A stretch of 64,000 nt of DNA from DATARR01 sp036376245 (GCA_036376245.1 DASVAS010000004.1:62001-126000); one strand, 5' to 3'; counted from the stretch's first letter, positions 18,854-26,882 are shown. Numbers and translations are program-made. The notes: generated by a model from the letters alone, not told the origin.

Positions 18854-19963
18854 TTATCCCGCCTGGTATTCCGCCTGGCGCTGCGCGCCGTCCTCGGCCG
18901 CGCGGCGGAGCAGCAGGGCGCGGCGGTTCTCCACCGCCTCGATCCAGAGGGGGATGAAGGCGACGAGGTCGCGCAGGATGGTGTCGATCTCGTTGAGCTG
19001 CGTGGCGATCCGGCGGCCGAAGGCGGAGTGGCAGTGGATCAGGTCCCGCACGCCCTGTTCCTTCTCGGCTTGCGAGCCGCCCACGCCGGCCTTGATCCCC
19101 TCCGTGGCCTCCAGGGCTATCTCGTGGAGGTCCAGGATCAGGCGGCAGCGGTGGGGGATCTCGAAAGCGTGCCGGTCCAGGAGCTCCATCTCGTAGAAGC
19201 GGACCCCCCGCAGCGACAGCACCTCCTTCAACCTGGGCGTGAGGCCGTTCAGCAGGATTTCGAGGAAGTCCGCGGTGGGCTCCCAGGCCTTCAGTGACGG
19301 CACGTTCTCTTCCCGCCGGATGGCGGAGGCCACGGAGGAGAGGCGGGCGCCCCGCTGGGCATTCAGCTCGTCCACGTAGTGCTTGAGCCGCACCAGCGTC
19401 GCGTGGAGCCACTCGGCCTCCTCGATGTCGCGGGGGAAGCGCCGGGAGAGGAAGTAGTCCGCGTCGTGCAGGCTGCGAGGATCGCTCGCCATCACCTCGC
19501 CGAACGTGTCGTGCAGGAAGGCGTGGATCTGGCCGATGGAGACGCAGAGCAGCTTGCGGACCTCCATGAGCTGATCCGGCGGCACCTGGTCGGGGAAGCG
19601 GTCCAGGGGCTTCAGCACGTGGTCGTCCAGCAGGGAGAGGGCCATGCCCGCGCTCTGGCGGGCCTCCTCCAGGCGCGGGATGCGCGAGGGCGTCTCCAGC
19701 AGGGGGGCGAGCTGGGTCCGGATCAGGTGCGCCACCTGCCGCACCTTGCTCCAGATGTCGAGCAGGCGCTCCGGCGAGCAGTGGAGGAGAGCGTAGTTGC
19801 TCTCCAGCACCCCCTCGATCAGGCGGATGCAGCCCAGGTAGGAACGGATGCGGGGGTTCTGGTAGTTGACCCGCTCCAGCGCCCAGTCCAGGGCCGTCAC
19901 CCCCTCCGGGAGGGGGATCTGGTGATTTCCGACCAGGATGACTTGCCGTGGCCTGGGGCTCAT
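18854..19963 (-). CDS. Hypothetical large helical cytoplasmic protein
   Basis: 369 residues without a signal peptide or membrane helix; almost all predicted helix. It starts with a short strand (RQVILVGNHQIPLPEG) and later carries conserved-looking blocks (PRIRSYLGCIRLIEGVLESNYALLHCSPE; HDADYFLSRRFPRDIEEAEWL). The ATG at 19963 has GGAG upstream. The downstream membrane protein starts 13 nt after its stop, so the two are likely an operon. Family not recognised. Confidence 0.75.
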   Translation of the reverse strand: MSPRPRQVILVGNHQIPLPEGVTALDWALERVNYQNPRIRSYLGCIRLIEGVLESNYALLHCSPERLLDIWSKVRQVAHLIRTQLAPLLETPSRIPRLEEARQSAGMALSLLDDHVLKPLDRFPDQVPPDQLMEVRKLLCVSIGQIHAFLHDTFGEVMASDPRSLHDADYFLSRRFPRDIEEAEWLHATLVRLKHYVDELNAQRGARLSSVASAIRREENVPSLKAWEPTADFLEILLNGLTPRLKEVLSLRGVRFYEMELLDRHAFEIPHRCRLILDLHEIALEATEGIKAGVGGSQAEKEQGVRDLIHCHSAFGRRIATQLNEIDTILRDLVAFIPLWIEAVENRRALLLRRAAEDGAQRQAEYQAG

Positions 19964-20057
19964 AACGTCTCCGCGACGGGAAAGCTACCACTGACCGGCG
20001 ACGGATGGGAGGCGGGAGAGGGGGGTAGTGAGTTATACTGTCGCCAAGGAGTATGAC

Positions 20058-20327
20058 ATGGCGCATACGGTAGGAGAAAAAGGTCAGGTCGTCATCGAAA
20101 AGGCCATCCGGGAGGCCCTGGGCATTCAGCCGGGCTTTGTAGCTGTCCAGAGGCTCGTGGAAGACTATCTGGAGATCCGCTTCCTCCCTCCTGAACACGA
20201 CCGCTCTCTGCGTGGCGCCCTTGCCAGCTACGTGCAGCGACCGATCTCGGAAGACGAGTGGGAGCAGGCGCGCGAGCAGGCATGGAGCGACGCCGCGGCG
20301 AGGTGGAAGCCGGGAGACGAAGCGTGA
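20058..20327 (+). CDS. AbrB/MazE-type antitoxin
   Basis: 89 residues. The N-terminus has the swapped-hairpin AbrB signature (VGEKGQVVIEKAIREALGI). The C-terminus is acidic and helical and would wrap the toxin. ATG 20058 is chosen because AAGGAG lies 6 nt upstream; TATACT (20034-20039) is a likely -10. The stop overlaps the toxin start (GTGA), a typical coupling. It probably binds its own promoter. Confidence 0.85.
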   Translation: MAHTVGEKGQVVIEKAIREALGIQPGFVAVQRLVEDYLEIRFLPPEHDRSLRGALASYVQRPISEDEWEQAREQAWSDAAARWKPGDEA

Positions 20328-20737
20328 AGCCGTCCTGCCCCGCGTTTCTCGACACCAGCTACCTTGTCCGATACCTCACGAACGATCCTCCCGACATGGC
20401 GGAGCGCGCGGCCAGCGTGATCGACAGTGACGAGATACTGATGCTTAGCGAGATGATTGTCCTGGAGAGTGCATATGTGCTGGCTTCGGTCTACAAGATT
20501 CCCCGTCCCGCCATCGTCGACGCCCTGTCTTCCCTGATTCAGCGCCGCAACCTGCGTTTGACCCAGCTCTCCAAGCCCCTGGCTCTGGAAGCCTTGCGGC
20601 TTTGCCGGGATTCGAAGCGCAACTCCTTCGTGGATACGTTCCTGTGGGCGCTGGCCCGGGAGAGCGGGGCCGAAGCGATCTACGCCTTCGACCGCCGCTT
20701 TCCTGCCCAGGGCGTGAAGATCTGGGGGGCGAAGTAG
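20324..20737 (+). CDS. PIN-domain toxin (VapC-like ribonuclease)
   Basis: 137 residues from GTG 20324, which overlaps the antitoxin stop. PIN acidic residues are visible: Asp in FLDTSYLVRYL near the N-terminus, Glu in MIVLESAYVLA, and Asp in NSFVDTFLWALA with a further Asp in YAFDRRF. It is expected to cleave RNA when freed from the AbrB-type partner. A longer upstream frame exists but would overlap the antitoxin. Confidence 0.87.
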   Translation: MKPSCPAFLDTSYLVRYLTNDPPDMAERAASVIDSDEILMLSEMIVLESAYVLASVYKIPRPAIVDALSSLIQRRNLRLTQLSKPLALEALRLCRDSKRNSFVDTFLWALARESGAEAIYAFDRRFPAQGVKIWGAK

Positions 20738-20747
20738 GTTCCGGGCG

Positions 20748-22415
20748 TTAGCGCCCCCGCTTGGCCGGAGCCTTCGGCTCTGGCGACGGTTTCTTCGGCG
20801 TTCCTGTCTCCCCGCCCTTGAGATCCTCTACATACGCCCGCAGCGCCTCGGCCACGCTCCAGGCCGGGGCTTCCTCCGACAGCGAGCCGACGCCGGCCTC
20901 GATCAGTCGAGGCTTCAGTCGCTCGACGATCGCGAGGGCCTTCTTCCGGCCGGCGGCGCCGTGGACGCGCACCAGGGCGGTCAGGTAGGGGCCGAGCAGG
21001 GGATTCCACCCCGTTCCGAGGTCCATCTCCTCTTCGATCGCGGCCAGGAGCTTCGCCGCTTTCGGTTTGGACACCGGGGAGAACGGCAGGCTGAGAGCGA
21101 AGAGGCTCCCTGCCTCCTGGAATTCCTTCTGGACGCGCTTCACCCGCTGGCTCAGCCGCTTGGTTTCCTCGGGATCTCCGACCCGCGCCTCGATGTTGGC
21201 CAGGATGGCCAAGGCGTTGTACCAGAGCGCGTTCACATCCGCGGTCTCGATCCCCTGGAGCTTGCCCTTGTCGCAGGCGTGGACCACCTTGCGCAGCGCG
21301 GGCAGGAGCGTCTCGCGGACGAACGCCTCGTCGCCCGTGGCCTGGAGGTACTTCCAGGAGGCGACGAACAGCCAGAACGGCGCATCCGACGCCGGATCCG
21401 CCAATGGGCTCTTGGCGAAGGCGCGAAGGATCTTCTTCGCGTCCTCGTGCCGGCCGGTCACCAGGCAGAGGCCGGGCAGGGCGATCAGGGTGTCCCGGCT
21501 GCGCTCGCCGGACCCGGGATAGCCGGCCACCACCGCCCGCTGGTTGGATCCCCGGCGCACCACGAAGCTGTCCGCCGCCAGGGCAAGGAAGCGGGCAAAG
21601 TCGTCCTGGACAGGCAGGGCCTTGACGATCTTCTCCCGCCGCTTCCGCTCCTTCTCGAACAGGACGAAGGCGTCCCGGCCCTGCGGGTTCCGCGTCGAGA
21701 GGACGATCCCGAGGCGGTCCCCCGGCGCCAGCTCGCGGCCGAAAATACCGGGCGTCCAGAGATCCTCCTGGAACTCGAAGCCCCGCCGGCGGTCCTTCTC
21801 GTACTCGAAGCGGTACCACCACTGGGGATTGGGGCGGAAATCCGCCCCCGGCGCCTGGACGAAGACCTCCGGCACGTCCGGATAGGGGCGCAGGCGGAGG
21901 ACGCCGTCCTCAAAGGGGGTCTCCTCGGAGATCCGCGGGTTGGCCGAGGCCAGGGCGTGCTGGTCGCGGGCGGCCAGGAACGGGCGCAGCGACAGGATGA
22001 AGGGGCCGGGCGCCTCCAGCACCTCATAGAGGACCAGCGTCGTGTTCTCGCCGTCCACGGCGGCCACGGTCTTGCGCAGCCGCACGCCGCCGGCCTCGAA
22101 CTCGAACACGGGGAAGAGGTCCTTGCGGAACGAGGTCAGGTGCTCGAAGCCCCGGGGCGCGATGGCGCCGGGGAACTGGTTGCAGCTCAGCTCGTACGTC
22201 TCTCCCTCCAAGTGGAGGGTCTCGTCCAGTCTCGAAAGCAGGACCGTGCGCTCCGAGGGCGGCTCGGTGGCGGCCACCAGCAGGCCGTGATGGCGCCGGC
22301 TATGGACTCCGGCGACCGTGGTGCCCGCCCAGCCTCCCAGCCCGTTCGTTTCCAGCCACTCGAGCCCCGAGGCGCGCTCGAAATCCTGCGTAATTTCGCG
22401 GTCGATCTGAATCAT
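20748..22415 (-). CDS. Glycogen debranching enzyme-like protein (GH133-like), probably degenerate
   Basis: 555 residues, shorter than the usual 650-700. The N-terminal domain is well kept (GLEWLETNGLGGWAGTTVAG; RRHHGLLVA). In the catalytic barrel the usual GYPWFxDWGRDTM block reads GYPGSGERSRDTL (299-310). The segments normally carrying IPN(R/F) and TWMDA before NALWYNAL are missing, and the usual RGCIAQAWSVAE reads SEEAPAWSVAE. I infer loss of debranching catalysis, perhaps leaving a binding role. AGGAGG precedes the ATG at 22415. Confidence 0.8.
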   Translation of the reverse strand: MIQIDREITQDFERASGLEWLETNGLGGWAGTTVAGVHSRRHHGLLVAATEPPSERTVLLSRLDETLHLEGETYELSCNQFPGAIAPRGFEHLTSFRKDLFPVFEFEAGGVRLRKTVAAVDGENTTLVLYEVLEAPGPFILSLRPFLAARDQHALASANPRISEETPFEDGVLRLRPYPDVPEVFVQAPGADFRPNPQWWYRFEYEKDRRRGFEFQEDLWTPGIFGRELAPGDRLGIVLSTRNPQGRDAFVLFEKERKRREKIVKALPVQDDFARFLALAADSFVVRRGSNQRAVVAGYPGSGERSRDTLIALPGLCLVTGRHEDAKKILRAFAKSPLADPASDAPFWLFVASWKYLQATGDEAFVRETLLPALRKVVHACDKGKLQGIETADVNALWYNALAILANIEARVGDPEETKRLSQRVKRVQKEFQEAGSLFALSLPFSPVSKPKAAKLLAAIEEEMDLGTGWNPLLGPYLTALVRVHGAAGRKKALAIVERLKPRLIEAGVGSLSEEAPAWSVAEALRAYVEDLKGGETGTPKKPSPEPKAPAKRGR

Positions 22416-22546
22416 GGATGGTCCTCCTGACTGCTCTAAGGGCGGGGGAGTGTAGCAGGTACGGAAAGCCTTCCCGTGACGGGGAGCCCTGGAAGCGGCT
22501 GGATCGTGTAGGATCAGGCACCACTTTCCGGAGAGAAAAAGACCCC

Positions 22547-22978
22547 ATGCCGAAGGTCGCCCACACCCAGACCGTCATGGATTGGCACCGCCTGATCGAG
22601 AACGCCCGCAAACACGCGGACCTGCCCGGTATGGGCGAGCAACTGGCCGAGTTGGAGGTGCTGCTGAACCGGGCTCGGGAGCTCCACGCCCATCGCGCAC
22701 GGCTCAGAGCGGAGAGTCAGACCGCGACACGGGATCTCGCGGACACCGAGCGGCGGGGGAAGGTGCTGACCGGGCGCATCCGCTCTCTTCTCAAGGCTGT
22801 GTATGGCACCACGAACGACGGGCTGCTGGCGTTCGGTGTGCGCCCGCGTCCGATCGCCCAAGGGGACAAGCCTTCCGAGGTCATGCTACCGCCGCTCCAG
22901 GCCGCCCCGGCCCTTGCGAACGAATCCGCGGAAGATCTTTTGCCGGGGGACGCGGGCCCCAGCGATCAGGACGGCTGA
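22547..22978 (+). CDS. Hypothetical helical protein
   Basis: 143 residues; a helical, coiled-coil-prone core (EQLAELEVLLNRARELHAHRARLRAES) and a conserved-looking basic stretch (GKVLTGRIRSLLKAVYGTTNDGLLAFGVRP). ATG 22547 follows GGAG at a somewhat long distance. The architecture resembles small bacterial proteins of unknown role found beside mobile or repeat elements. Its stop codon overlaps the first unit of the 42-bp array. Confidence 0.7.
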   Translation: MPKVAHTQTVMDWHRLIENARKHADLPGMGEQLAELEVLLNRARELHAHRARLRAESQTATRDLADTERRGKVLTGRIRSLLKAVYGTTNDGLLAFGVRPRPIAQGDKPSEVMLPPLQAAPALANESAEDLLPGDAGPSDQDG

Positions 22979-23269
22979 TTTTTCGGAGGGCGGCGTCCGC
23001 CCTCCGGAATCCGTCGTGATTTTTGGGAGGGCAACGGCCGCCCCGTGAGATTTGCGCCGAAAATTTCAGAGGGCGGCGGCCGCTCTCCGAGATTTCGCGG
23101 GAAATTCTCGGAGGGCAACGGTCGCCCTGTGAAAATTTTCCCCGATTTCTCGCGGGGGAACGGCTCCCCTCCGAGAATCCGGCCCGACTTTTCAGAGGGG
23201 AAGCATTGCCCTCCGAGAATTCGGCGCGATTTCTCACGGGGCGGTCGTCGCCCCCTGACAAATCAGGGC
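22977..23269. repeat. Seven tandem 42-bp hairpin repeats filling a convergent intergenic gap
   Basis: Units start at 22977 (41 bp), then 23018, 23060, 23102, 23144, 23186 and 23228 (42 bp each). Each has a T-rich start (GATTTTTC-like), a palindromic core such as GGAGGGC-NNNN-GCCCTCC, and an A/G-rich end. Units have diverged while stem pairing is broadly kept. Both strands stay open because 42 is a multiple of 3, giving 14-residue peptide repeats that I do not accept as genes. The array runs exactly from the stop of the gene at 22547 to the stop of the gene at 23263. Confidence 0.9.
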
Positions 23270-23556
23270 TCGCCGCCACCCGGATTGGCGCACATCAGGT
23301 AGGCGACGTCGAAGTCGGACGTGATCGTGCCCGAGCCTTCGCAGACGCCGTTGCACCAATGGATGTAGTGACCGACCGCCTGCCGCCCGTTGGCGTAGTA
23401 GGTTGTGACACTGCCAATCCCCTGGCACCCGTTCTCCGTAGGCTCGAGGGAGAGCTGCGCCTGCGCCGGGATGGACAGCAGGGCGAAGCTCGCGAGGGCC
23501 AGCGCGAAGCCCGACGCGATCAGGCGAGAGGAAACAACACGGCGTACTTTTTTCAT
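23263..23556 (-). CDS. Small secreted Cys-rich protein, copy 1
   Basis: 97 residues with a signal peptide (SRLIASGFALALASFALLS, cut near AQA). The mature domain of about 60 residues has four Cys (NGCQG, HWCNG, GVCEG, YLMCA) and an aromatic strand (VTTYYANGRQAVGHY). AGGAGA precedes the ATG. It is a clear paralogue of the gene at 23622. The layout resembles small secreted proteins annotated as DUF6289, a tentative match. Function unknown. Confidence 0.8.
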   Translation of the reverse strand: MKKVRRVVSSRLIASGFALALASFALLSIPAQAQLSLEPTENGCQGIGSVTTYYANGRQAVGHYIHWCNGVCEGSGTITSDFDVAYLMCANPGGGEP

Positions 23557-23575
23557 CGTTCTGTCTCCTATGAAC

Positions 23576-23604
23576 AGAGGGTGACTCTCACAGAGTCACC
23601 CTCT
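23576..23604. terminator. Perfect 13-bp hairpin between the two secreted paralogues
   Basis: AGAGGGTGACTCT (23576-23588) and AGAGTCACCCTCT (23592-23604) form a perfect stem with a 3-nt loop. It lies in the leader of the downstream copy, 20 nt before its start codon. There is no T tract on the minus side, so it could be an attenuator or an mRNA stability element as well as a terminator. Confidence 0.6.
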
Positions 23605-23621
23605 TTGATCCCTGAGCCGGA

Positions 23622-23903
23622 TCAGGCTTCGCCGCCGCCCGGGGGCGGGCAGACCAGGTACTGGACGTCGAAGTTCGAGGTGATGGCGCCCGCGCCCTCG
23701 CAGACGGTGCTGTTGCAGGCCTGCGAGTACCGGCCGACCACTTGGCCGTTCTTGTTGTAGTAGTAGGTGACGGTCCCGGCGCCGTTGCAGCCGTCCGCCG
23801 CCTTGACAGGGGCGGGGGTGGACAGCAGGGCGAAACTGGAGAGGGCGAGCGCGAAGCCCGAAGCGATCAGGCGACGGGAGAAGACGTTCCGGCGGTTCTT
23901 CAA
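23622..23903 (-). CDS. Small secreted Cys-rich protein, copy 2
   Basis: 93 residues from TTG 23903, chosen because AAGGAG lies 8 nt upstream and the N-terminus then aligns with copy 1 (SRRLIASGFALALSSFALLS). The mature part shares four Cys (DGCNG, QACNS, TVCEG, YLVCP) and the strand VTYYYNKNGQVVGRY. The signal peptide is more similar between copies than the mature part. Probably exported to periplasm or medium. Confidence 0.8.
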   Translation of the reverse strand: MKNRRNVFSRRLIASGFALALSSFALLSTPAPVKAADGCNGAGTVTYYYNKNGQVVGRYSQACNSTVCEGAGAITSNFDVQYLVCPPPGGGEA

Positions 23904-24132
23904 ACTACAGACTCCTTCATTACGGCAGGGCGGCTCACCGCGAGCCACCCTCATACAACGCTGAGCGTTGGTTTCGCAAGTATAGATGAGAATGCATAAC
24001 TAGGCCAAGCCTTGACTTCAGGCCCGGCCCAGTCATGCACTGGTCTCATATCGAGAAGGGCATCGTACCGTCCGTCCTCCACCCCGATGCCTCGTCGGGA
24101 GAAAGAACGTCGGCGGAGGGGGGAGCCCCTCA

Positions 24133-24312
24133 CTACTCGCGGGGTTTTGGAAGGCTTCGCGTTGCTTGAGCCTGGACTGCGGCCTGGAGCTTCTCGATCC
24201 ACTCCACCATGGCGCAGTTGCGGGCGATGCGCTCGGCGGGGGTGAGCTCTTGGAGTTCCTGGAGCAGGGTGAGGTCGTGGCCTCGAGGGGTACGCAATGA
24301 AGAGTCACTCAT
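24133..24312 (-). CDS. Small hypothetical protein, apparently leaderless
   Basis: 59 residues from ATG 24312. A helix-forming core (LTLLQELQELTPAERIARNCAMVEWIEKLQAAV) resembles short conserved proteins that often sit before a nucleotidyltransferase-like gene; no such partner gene is intact downstream. A perfect -10 TATAAT (24324-24319) ends 6 nt before the ATG and no ribosome site is present. It borders the A+T-rich RT island and reads away from it. Confidence 0.6.
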   Translation of the reverse strand: MSDSSLRTPRGHDLTLLQELQELTPAERIARNCAMVEWIEKLQAAVQAQATRSLPKPRE

Positions 24313-24318
24313 GTCCCA

Positions 24319-24324
24319 ATTATA
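24319..24324 (-). promoter_or_regulatory. -10 box TATAAT of a likely leaderless gene
   Basis: TATAAT on the minus strand, followed by 6 nt (TGGGAC) and ATG. No clear -35 is seen. Spacing would place the transcription start at or next to the A of the ATG. Confidence 0.5.
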
Positions 24325-24415
24325 GGATGACTTTGTCGTTAAATGAAATTCCTTGTGCGAGTCGCTGAGATCCATAATGCATGACTTAGGGAGCGTCAGG
24401 CTTTCTATTCATCAA

Positions 24416-24444
24416 TTGCCTTCGGTTACTTATTCGAGTACTCT
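24416..24444 (+). promoter_or_regulatory. Candidate promoter of the reverse transcriptase operon
   Basis: TTGCCT (24416-24421) and TACTCT (24439-24444) are separated by 17 bp in the A+T-rich leader. This is a plausible sigma-70-type promoter giving a leader of about 45 nt. Chance occurrence in A+T-rich DNA is possible. Confidence 0.35.
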
Positions 24445-24498
24445 CTGCGTCGCACCGCTCAGGTACAAATCTGCTGTGCTCAGAAGAAGAGGACGAGC

Positions 24499-26097
24499 AT
24501 GGAGCGTTACTTTCGCGCCGCAATCGATAATATAACTCGGCTCGGGGATACAGATGTATTGCCGTTTCCTGTTGAAAGCCAGATTTTTTATGACAAGAAA
24601 GAAGAGACAGTACAACTCTTAAAGGATATTCATCTAGATCTCAAGGCTGCTCTCCAAGCGACTCCACCTGTGAATGAGAGCATGTTAGCTGCCATTGGGT
24701 ATACCGGATTCCGCTGGGCTACCCAAATAGACCCCATCTGGAATGCCTATTTCTTATCTCTAGTGATATCGATAGGTGAAGAGATTGAGAGAGCAAGAAT
24801 TCCTGTGGAAAGGGGTGTCGTTTTCTCCTACAGATTTAAGCTAGATAATGAGTCGGCCTCCATTTTTGACCGCGAGATAGGATGGGGGCAGTTTCAGCAA
24901 CAGTCCGTCAGTCTGGCCCAACAATTCAGGACCGTGCTGGCATGCGATATATCAGATTTTTATCCTCGAATTTATCATCATAGATTAGAGAATGCCTTGC
25001 AAAAAGCTGCTCCTGGCTCAGATGCCAACTGGCGAATAATGCTTCTGCTGAGCCATTTTTCAAAAAATGTCTCCTACGGCTTACCGGTTGGAGGCCCGGC
25101 GGCAAGGCTTCTGAGCGAGCTTCTGCTCAATAGAGTTGATCGTCTGCTCATAACGAGTGGCACAGCGTTTTGTCGCTTCGCTGACGATTACCACATATTT
25201 GCTCAGAGTCCTGAGGAGGCATATGGAAAGCTAATCTTCCTGAGCGAGAAGCTTCTGGAGAATGAAGGTCTTCTGCTCCAGAAATCCAAGACTCGTATAG
25301 TATCTAGCGAAGAATTTCTTGCGACAACCGAATTTTCCGACCATGAACTTGTAGATACAGAGGAAGAGGCTGAGAGTCGTCAGTTTCTGAAGCTGCGCCT
25401 CCATTATGATCCATATTCGCAGACGGCTGTTGAGGACTATGAAGAGCTTCGCGCCGAGCTGGCAAGATTTGACATAGTTAAGATGCTTGCAAGGGAGATG
25501 AGGAAGAGCCGTATCCAGCAGACGCTTACGAGAAAGCTGATAGGTGCCTTGAAGTTTCTAGAACCAACGGTTCGAAACGGGGCTATTGCAACCTTGTTGG
25601 AAAATTTAAACGTCCTATACCCTGTATTTCCTAGTATCGCATTGCTTCTCAAAAGCTCGTTGGTTGAGTTAGATGAATCTGTTCGCGATCTCGTCTTTCG
25701 TACGCTGCGGAAGTTGCTGCGTGAGCGCTCATATATAGTGATGGTGCCTGCAAACTTGGCATTCACCGTCAGGCTGCTTGCGTATGATCTTTCCGAGGAA
25801 TCCGATGCCATACTTGTAAGTGTTTATGAAGCAACCCAGAGTATAGCGATCCGCCGAGATGTCATCCTTGCTATGGCCCGGAAGAACGCAGATTACTGGA
25901 TATCGGATCGGCGCAAGTATTTTTCGACGCTCTCGGAGTGGGAGAAGAGGGCCATTTTGATCTCCTCCTATATATTAGATGATGAGGGTAGTCATTGGAG
26001 GAGAAATGTGGCGCTAGGACTCACTCCGCTGGAGCAACTTACAGTTAAGTGGGCTTCGGAACGGAAGTCGTCGGGGACATGGAGTATCCCGATATGA
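24499..26097 (+). CDS. Reverse transcriptase of the UG/Abi defence-like type, with helical C-terminal half
   Basis: 532 residues from ATG 24499, with AAGAGGAC upstream. RT motifs: motif A ACDISDFYPRIYHHRLENAL (D150, D153); motif B YGLPVGGPAARLLSELLLN (193-211); motif C FADD (227-230), with Phe instead of the common Tyr; and a Lys-rich block LQKSKTRI (260-267). Residues about 300-520 are helical repeats (LIGALKFLEPTVRNGAIATLL; DESVRDLVFRTLRKLL), like the alpha-Rep half of Abi-type RTs. There is no maturase or HNH domain (not a group II intron), no retron NAXXH or VTG pattern, and no diversity-generating template repeat. Base composition is far more A+T-rich than the flanks. Likely antiphage; exact class not assignable. 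Confidence 0.88.
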   Translation: MERYFRAAIDNITRLGDTDVLPFPVESQIFYDKKEETVQLLKDIHLDLKAALQATPPVNESMLAAIGYTGFRWATQIDPIWNAYFLSLVISIGEEIERARIPVERGVVFSYRFKLDNESASIFDREIGWGQFQQQSVSLAQQFRTVLACDISDFYPRIYHHRLENALQKAAPGSDANWRIMLLLSHFSKNVSYGLPVGGPAARLLSELLLNRVDRLLITSGTAFCRFADDYHIFAQSPEEAYGKLIFLSEKLLENEGLLLQKSKTRIVSSEEFLATTEFSDHELVDTEEEAESRQFLKLRLHYDPYSQTAVEDYEELRAELARFDIVKMLAREMRKSRIQQTLTRKLIGALKFLEPTVRNGAIATLLENLNVLYPVFPSIALLLKSSLVELDESVRDLVFRTLRKLLRERSYIVMVPANLAFTVRLLAYDLSEESDAILVSVYEATQSIAIRRDVILAMARKNADYWISDRRKYFSTLSEWEKRAILISSYILDDEGSHWRRNVALGLTPLEQLTVKWASERKSSGTWSIPI

Positions 26098-26810
26098 TTA
26101 ACGAGCGTAAGTTCGCTAGCTCTTATTCATCATTTTGGAGGCTGACGCTTCCTTTGAGTGAGTCCTATGTTCGGAGCGTAAACTCGCGCCTGACATCATT
26201 CGTTCCGCCATATCAACTCTCAATACCTCCTGAAAGGAAGGCGTTGGTCAGTGAATTATCCTTTCGTTACTTTTCGGATCTTTACGCTGGCAGAAAGGAG
26301 CGAGAAACCCAATTGATCAGGCCCGAGGACTTCGAGGAGATTGCTTTGGGGACTTGGCAGTATGTAAGGACTTTAAGTGGATCTCTCGTTGACCTCGCTC
26401 CTCCAACAATGGAGGATCATAAGGAGGCGCTGATTCTCGCTGAGCGGATCAAGCTTTATTTCAAGCAGCATGAGCCCTGGCAGCCGCTTCGGTCGCGCCC
26501 CAAGTTCGCGGGTTGTGGAATAGTTGAAAGTTGCGAAGGAGATATATTGGCCGGTAGCGTTCTATATGAAATAAAGAACGTAGAGCGTGATTTCCGAGGA
26601 GTCGATCTGCGACAACTACTTACGTACTGTGCATTGAATTATGCGGCTGGGTCCCACAGTATAGACGCAGTAGGCTTGCTTAATGCTCGCTCGGGAATGT
26701 ATTTCAGAATAAGTCTCAGCGCGCTTTGCTTGGGAATGGCTGGTGCTCCAGCTCCTGAGATCTTGTCTGAAATTGTACGCTTTATGAGCGATGATCAAGG
26801 ATATAACTAG
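26094..26810 (+). CDS. PD-(D/E)XK nuclease-like partner of the reverse transcriptase
   Basis: 238 residues. The ATG at 26094 overlaps the RT stop as ATGA, so the two are translationally coupled. The C-terminal half has a nuclease-fold pattern: CEGD150, then YE159-I-K161, then DLRQ174LLTY, with the later strand VGLLNARSGMYFRI. These match the D, ExK and QxxxY positions of PD-(D/E)XK enzymes. The N-terminal about 130 residues are helical and unrecognised. A+T-rich codon use matches the RT gene and not the flanks. Nuclease activity is inferred; structural or effector use is also possible. Confidence 0.75.
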   Translation: MINERKFASSYSSFWRLTLPLSESYVRSVNSRLTSFVPPYQLSIPPERKALVSELSFRYFSDLYAGRKERETQLIRPEDFEEIALGTWQYVRTLSGSLVDLAPPTMEDHKEALILAERIKLYFKQHEPWQPLRSRPKFAGCGIVESCEGDILAGSVLYEIKNVERDFRGVDLRQLLTYCALNYAAGSHSIDAVGLLNARSGMYFRISLSALCLGMAGAPAPEILSEIVRFMSDDQGYN

Positions 26811-26882
26811 TTGCGTTGCTCGCGCCGCTCCTCCATCCGCAGCTCTAGACTAAGAGCCCTCCCTGTTAGCGCGGCGAAAACA

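Noticed and set aside
22977..23269. CRISPR array
   Set aside because: Units are tandem with no spacers between them, and no cas gene is present.
22881..23302. Open frames on both strands across the 42-bp array giving 14-residue repeats (FSEGNGRP-like)
   Set aside because: They result from a repeat unit that is a multiple of 3 and palindromic. They overlap real genes at the ends and have no ribosome sites.
23951..24202. An 83-codon minus-strand frame downstream of the small gene at 24133, possibly a nucleotidyltransferase remnant
   Set aside because: No family motif could be read and it has no ribosome site. A remnant is possible but not supported.
24499..26097. Retron, group II intron or diversity-generating retroelement
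   Set aside because: No retron-type NAXXH or VTG motif or msr/msd was seen, no maturase or HNH domain, and no paired template and variable repeats.
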